A DNA stretch of 64,000 bases from JBLNDJ01 sp050261515 (GTDB lineage: Bacteria; Acidobacteriota; Terriglobia; Bryobacterales; Bryobacteraceae), in contig JBLNDJ010000021.1 of assembly GCA_050261515.1 (NCBI GenBank), positions 124,001 to 188,000 of the forward strand. The letters are read 5' to 3'. Shown here piece by piece: positions 61,647-64,000 of this stretch. The first letter of the stretch is position 1, and every line of letters starts with the position of its first letter. Under the pieces are notes generated by a model. That model made no database searches. It was not told where the DNA came from and saw only the letters and a list, made by a program, of their open reading frames with translations. A program made the position numbers and the translations under genes.

Positions 61647-61685
61647 GGCACGGAGGCCTTCACGCCTCCGTGCCTCTCCTTTCCC
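61647..61685 (+). terminator. Terminator after the giant Ig-repeat gene
   Basis: Perfect 11-bp stem GGCACGGAGGC/GCCTCCGTGCC with a CTTCAC loop (61647-61674), followed by the pyrimidine tract TCTCCTTTCCCT. Confidence 0.8.
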
Positions 61686-61796
61686 TCCGGTCACGAGTTT
61701 CCCGAAAATTTTTGCGCTGGAGTCTCCGCGGTTTAGAGCCGACGAGCGGGCGCGCGCGGCTTCAGCCGGGCCCTACGCTGAAGCGGAGGATCTATT

Positions 61797-62303
61797 GTGC
61801 CAGCTTTGAACAGGCCGACCTATGGTATCAGCGAGCTGTATTTGTTTTCCTATTACCAGACGCGCGAGGCTTACGAGAAGGCGACCGGGAAGACGTGCCC
61901 GCCCTGGGACAAGATGCGCAGGCCGCAGCGCTGGGAGGATCCCTCGGCTGAAGACGCCGCCGACGATTTTGTAGTTTACGACAGCGTGCTCGCGGTGGAC
62001 ATGAAAACCGGCGAGCCTCTCGCGGGGCCCGACGGGCAGCCATACACCAAGCGCCTGATCCTGCCCAAGCTGGCGGCCGCGAGCGTGAACATACCGCCCA
62101 ATGGGGCGAACGTCGAGGGTGCGGAGGTTCCCGAGTATCCGTGCCCGCTGCGGCCTCTGGAGCCGAACGAGGCGCTCTACTTCGGCCTGCTCGGCATTCC
62201 GGCAGTGAAGAACACCGATCTGTACGATGCGCAGTCCGCAGGCGGGTTCACCGCCAACGATCGGGCACTGCTTCAAGCGATTGCGAAAAAGCTGGGTGTG
62301 TAG
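61797..62303 (+). CDS. Unknown soluble protein (168 aa)
   Basis: 168 aa, no signal peptide. GTG 61797 with GCGGAGGA 6 nt upstream. It begins PALNRPTYGISELYLFSYYQ, with TGKTCPPWDKMRRPQRWEDP and DFVVYDSVLAVDMKTGEPLAG in the middle, then a proline-rich stretch (EVPEYPCPLRPLEPNEALYF). It ends AGGFTANDRALLQAIAKKLGV. No family recognised. Between two exported proteins of unknown function; convergent with the next gene, 6 nt apart. Confidence 0.6.
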   Translation: MPALNRPTYGISELYLFSYYQTREAYEKATGKTCPPWDKMRRPQRWEDPSAEDAADDFVVYDSVLAVDMKTGEPLAGPDGQPYTKRLILPKLAAASVNIPPNGANVEGAEVPEYPCPLRPLEPNEALYFGLLGIPAVKNTDLYDAQSAGGFTANDRALLQAIAKKLGV

Positions 62304-62309
62304 GCGCGC

Positions 62310-63128
62310 TCAGTTTTCGAACTCGACGCGGATCGGGATTATCTGGCCGGTAAGCCCGATCTTCAAATCGACCTTCACAGGCGCGGGCACCGTGGCGGAC
62401 GGCGTGTAGCTGAACAGCACGCGCGTGCTGCGCCTTGGCGCGACCTGCTCCTTCTCGAGCTTCACGGTAAGGCCGGGCGTCTCGGGTACGGAGAGCTTGA
62501 GACTAACGGCGCCGGGCATGGTGTTGGTGACGACGACGGCGCCGGTGGCCGCTTTCGGACTGAGCCGGACCAGTGTCTTGTCGACCCTAACCGACTTGCT
62601 CATCTGGTTCAAGACGTCGTCCACGCTCGGGCCCTTGCGGACGAGGGCGCTCGGGGCGGCTTCCGGCGCGGGACCGGCCGCGCTGGGATCGGCCCGTTTC
62701 ATCACCCCGAACGGAGTGCGAATGACGGTAGGGTCGGTGTACCAGCACCACTCTCCGTTTTCGATCTTCCAGAGCGATTCCTGCACGAAGTTGATATTGA
62801 CCGGGCCGAACTGTGTGTTCATGACGCGTTCGCACTTGGCGGAGACGGTGGCTTTGGTGAAGTTGTCCGAATAAGTGATCTTGGTGATTTCGAACTTGAG
62901 ATACCTCGGCTTCTCGCTGGCGTAGTAGTAGTCTTTCGTGTCCTCGGCGACGAGCTGCTCGGCGAGCCGGTACTTGCCATCGACGTGGGCCTGGAAGAAC
63001 CTAGCCGCACGCTCACGCAGGGCCCGATCGACCTCGGGCGGCGCGACCGCATCGGGCTGGTTCTGGGCCAGACAGGCCGCGGCGAATCCGAGCAGCGCGA
63101 GGAACGCGACTTTGCGCATAGAGGCCAT
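62310..63128 (-). CDS. Exported protein of unknown function (272 aa)
   Basis: 272 aa; ATG 63128, or MRKVAF at 63119 (three residues later), which may be the real start. Signal peptide KVAFLALLGFAAACLA. The N-terminal half resembles an NTF2-like/DUF4878-type fold (RERAARFFQAHVDGKYRLAE, then SLWKIENGEWCWYTDP). The C-terminal half looks like an Ig-like or ASPM-type domain: TGAVVVTNTMPGAVSLKLSV, RRSTRVLFSYTPSATVPAPV. Function unknown; likely periplasmic. Confidence 0.68.
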   Translation of the reverse strand: MASMRKVAFLALLGFAAACLAQNQPDAVAPPEVDRALRERAARFFQAHVDGKYRLAEQLVAEDTKDYYYASEKPRYLKFEITKITYSDNFTKATVSAKCERVMNTQFGPVNINFVQESLWKIENGEWCWYTDPTVIRTPFGVMKRADPSAAGPAPEAAPSALVRKGPSVDDVLNQMSKSVRVDKTLVRLSPKAATGAVVVTNTMPGAVSLKLSVPETPGLTVKLEKEQVAPRRSTRVLFSYTPSATVPAPVKVDLKIGLTGQIIPIRVEFEN

Positions 63129-63135
63129 TTTACCA

Positions 63136-63195
63136 ACCGCGCCCGCCGGGGCGGTCGGAACCGCGCTCGCCGGGGGCGGTCGGAACCGCGCCGGC
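63136..63195. repeat. Short tandem GC repeat between exported-protein genes
   Basis: A unit near AACCGCGCCCGCCGGGGCGG (about 24 nt, ending TCGG) occurs twice with one-base differences, followed by a partial third copy (AACCGCGCCGGC). Intergenic; no coding role seen. Confidence 0.6.
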
Positions 63196-63205
63196 TGAGG
63201 GCCGG

Positions 63206-64000
63206 TTAGTGGAGCTGGCGCATGAGATCGAACCCGACGAAAAGTCCGGCCGGCGTGTCCGCTCCCGGATCGCCGAGATAAGAGGCGCGGGTTCCGGCTC
63301 GCTGCGACACGGTTGTTCCCGGGCTGTTCGTGAAGCCGATAGTGAAGGCGTGCCGCAAAATCTTCTTTTGAATGCCGAAGGCGTAAGCCGGCCGGTGGAT
63401 GTCCAGGGGCCTGCCGTTGACCAGCGTCGGAATGACTTCGGCGACGAGCGCGACGGTGGGGCGGATGTCCACAGCGGCTCCGACTCCGGTTGAGAACGTG
63501 TTGTAGCCGGGAAGGTTTGGAATCGCGCTCGAACGGAATGAGCCCGGCAGGATCAGATGCCGGTTGTTGAACGACAGAGTCGGAACAAAATAGAGCTGAG
63601 CTCGGGCCGTGATGCTTCGGGCGAGAATCAGCTCGATGTTCTCCGTGAAATTCCTGGAGAAGTTGTTCTGACCTTCGATCGAGAGCCTGGCGGTGGCGGT
63701 CAGCCAGTCGCCGCCGGATTCAGAGAGCAGGTTGTAGGCTCCCATGAGTTGAATGGGGCGCGCGATGAGACTTGGCGAGCGGTAGGCGGAAACGGAAAGC
63801 CTCTTGCTCACGCCGTACTCGAAGCCGAAGGAAGATATGGCGACGCCATCAAGCGAGCCGAGCGAGGCGCCGCGGGCAGGTCCGGAGAAGGCCGGATCAA
63901 AAGCGAAACGGTGCGAGAAGTTGACGTAGACGCCCTTGGCCTCGGGCGGCCTTCCTGTGGGCAGGCTCATCAGATAGTCGTCGCCCGGCTGATAGACGCT
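63206..64000 (-). CDS. Outer-membrane beta-barrel-like protein (5' end beyond window)
   Basis: At least 264 aa; the reading frame is open to the right edge (SVYQPGDDYLMSLPTGRPPE precedes the first visible in-frame ATG). The sequence consists of alternating amphipathic strands, e.g. GVYVNFSHRFAFDPAF, FGFEYGVSKRLSVSAYRSPS, AQLYFVPTLSFNNRHLILP and YAFGIQKKILRHAFTIGFTN. It resembles DUF5777-type beta-barrel proteins of Bacteroidota/Acidobacteriota, of unknown function. Its signal peptide would lie outside the window. Confidence 0.7.
   Translation of the reverse strand, partial: SVYQPGDDYLMSLPTGRPPEAKGVYVNFSHRFAFDPAFSGPARGASLGSLDGVAISSFGFEYGVSKRLSVSAYRSPSLIARPIQLMGAYNLLSESGGDWLTATARLSIEGQNNFSRNFTENIELILARSITARAQLYFVPTLSFNNRHLILPGSFRSSAIPNLPGYNTFSTGVGAAVDIRPTVALVAEVIPTLVNGRPLDIHRPAYAFGIQKKILRHAFTIGFTNSPGTTVSQRAGTRASYLGDPGADTPAGLFVGFDLMRQLH

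Noticed and set aside
58782..61694. Very long minus-strand reading frame (970 codons) opposite the Ig-repeat protein
   Set aside because: GC-rich antisense shadow: Arg/Ala/Gly/His-heavy composition without domains, while the plus strand has a signal peptide and clear repeats. The same holds for long frames opposite gspD (52634-55522), the APC permease (29228-30811), the hybrid kinase (35307-38297) and the Gfo/Idh gene (2226-4028).
1..64000. CRISPR arrays, prophage, integrons or defence islands
   Set aside because: No regularly spaced direct repeats, phage structural genes, attC-like arrays or cas genes seen; the only mobile element is the IS481 remnant, and the tyrosine recombinase looks like housekeeping Xer.

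Overview
The window is GC-rich bacterial chromosome and most resembles an acidobacterium of the Solibacter/Bryobacterales type. That reading rests on an 800-residue FtsX-like permease of the kind abundant in those genomes, a giant exported Ig-repeat protein whose C-terminus resembles the Solibacter-expanded TIGR03437 domain, an exported beta-rich protein of a type I associate with Acidobacteriota, and many REP-like GC palindromes between genes. The taxonomic call is an inference from families; no rRNA is present.

Layout: 1-4 kb holds gatB (cut by the left edge) and a coupled class III aminotransferase/Gfo-Idh oxidoreductase pair. 4-12 kb holds housekeeping and small genes: a 54-aa protein with a near-consensus promoter, a J-domain protein, an EF-G2-type GTPase, a MltD-like transglycosylase, a histone H1-like protein, a HipA-like kinase, a class IV aminotransferase and a zinc-ribbon protein. 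11.97-12.75 kb has no convincing gene, but its minus strand folds into a long series of nested perfect helices and GNRA-type hairpins, preceded by its own terminator/promoter arrangement. I regard it as the best candidate for an undescribed element here, a structured non-coding RNA of about 600 nt.

12.7-23 kb carries a Ycf48-like/GAF pair, an HlyD-like adaptor, a patatin, a 2H phosphoesterase, a XerC/D recombinase, an HD-less class II nucleotidyltransferase and the FtsX-like permease. A decayed IS481-family element (22.88-23.97 kb) lies 9 bases from a tRNA-Glu(UUC) gene. 24-42 kb holds a DinB-like protein, an HD-GYP response regulator, family-5 UDG plus ferredoxin reductase, a CCA-adding enzyme with HD domain, an APC permease, galT, a flippase, a class I aminotransferase, a minus-strand operon (APC permease-folC-plsC-hybrid histidine kinase) and a TPR protein.

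42.9-55.7 kb is one tightly packed operon: an ECF sigma factor, a zf-HC2 anti-sigma factor, a small exported protein, then a complete type II secretion set in the order E-F-G-H-I-J-K-L-M-C-D. The secretin carries an unusual Gly-Tyr-Met repeat insert. Directly downstream are a probably very highly expressed exported protein (strong promoter, about 345-nt leader, strong Shine-Dalgarno, textbook terminator) and the 1184-aa Ig/TIGR03437-like protein. Both are natural candidates for export through, or display with, this machine, although that link is inferred from position only. The right end has small exported proteins and an outer-membrane barrel-like protein cut by the edge.
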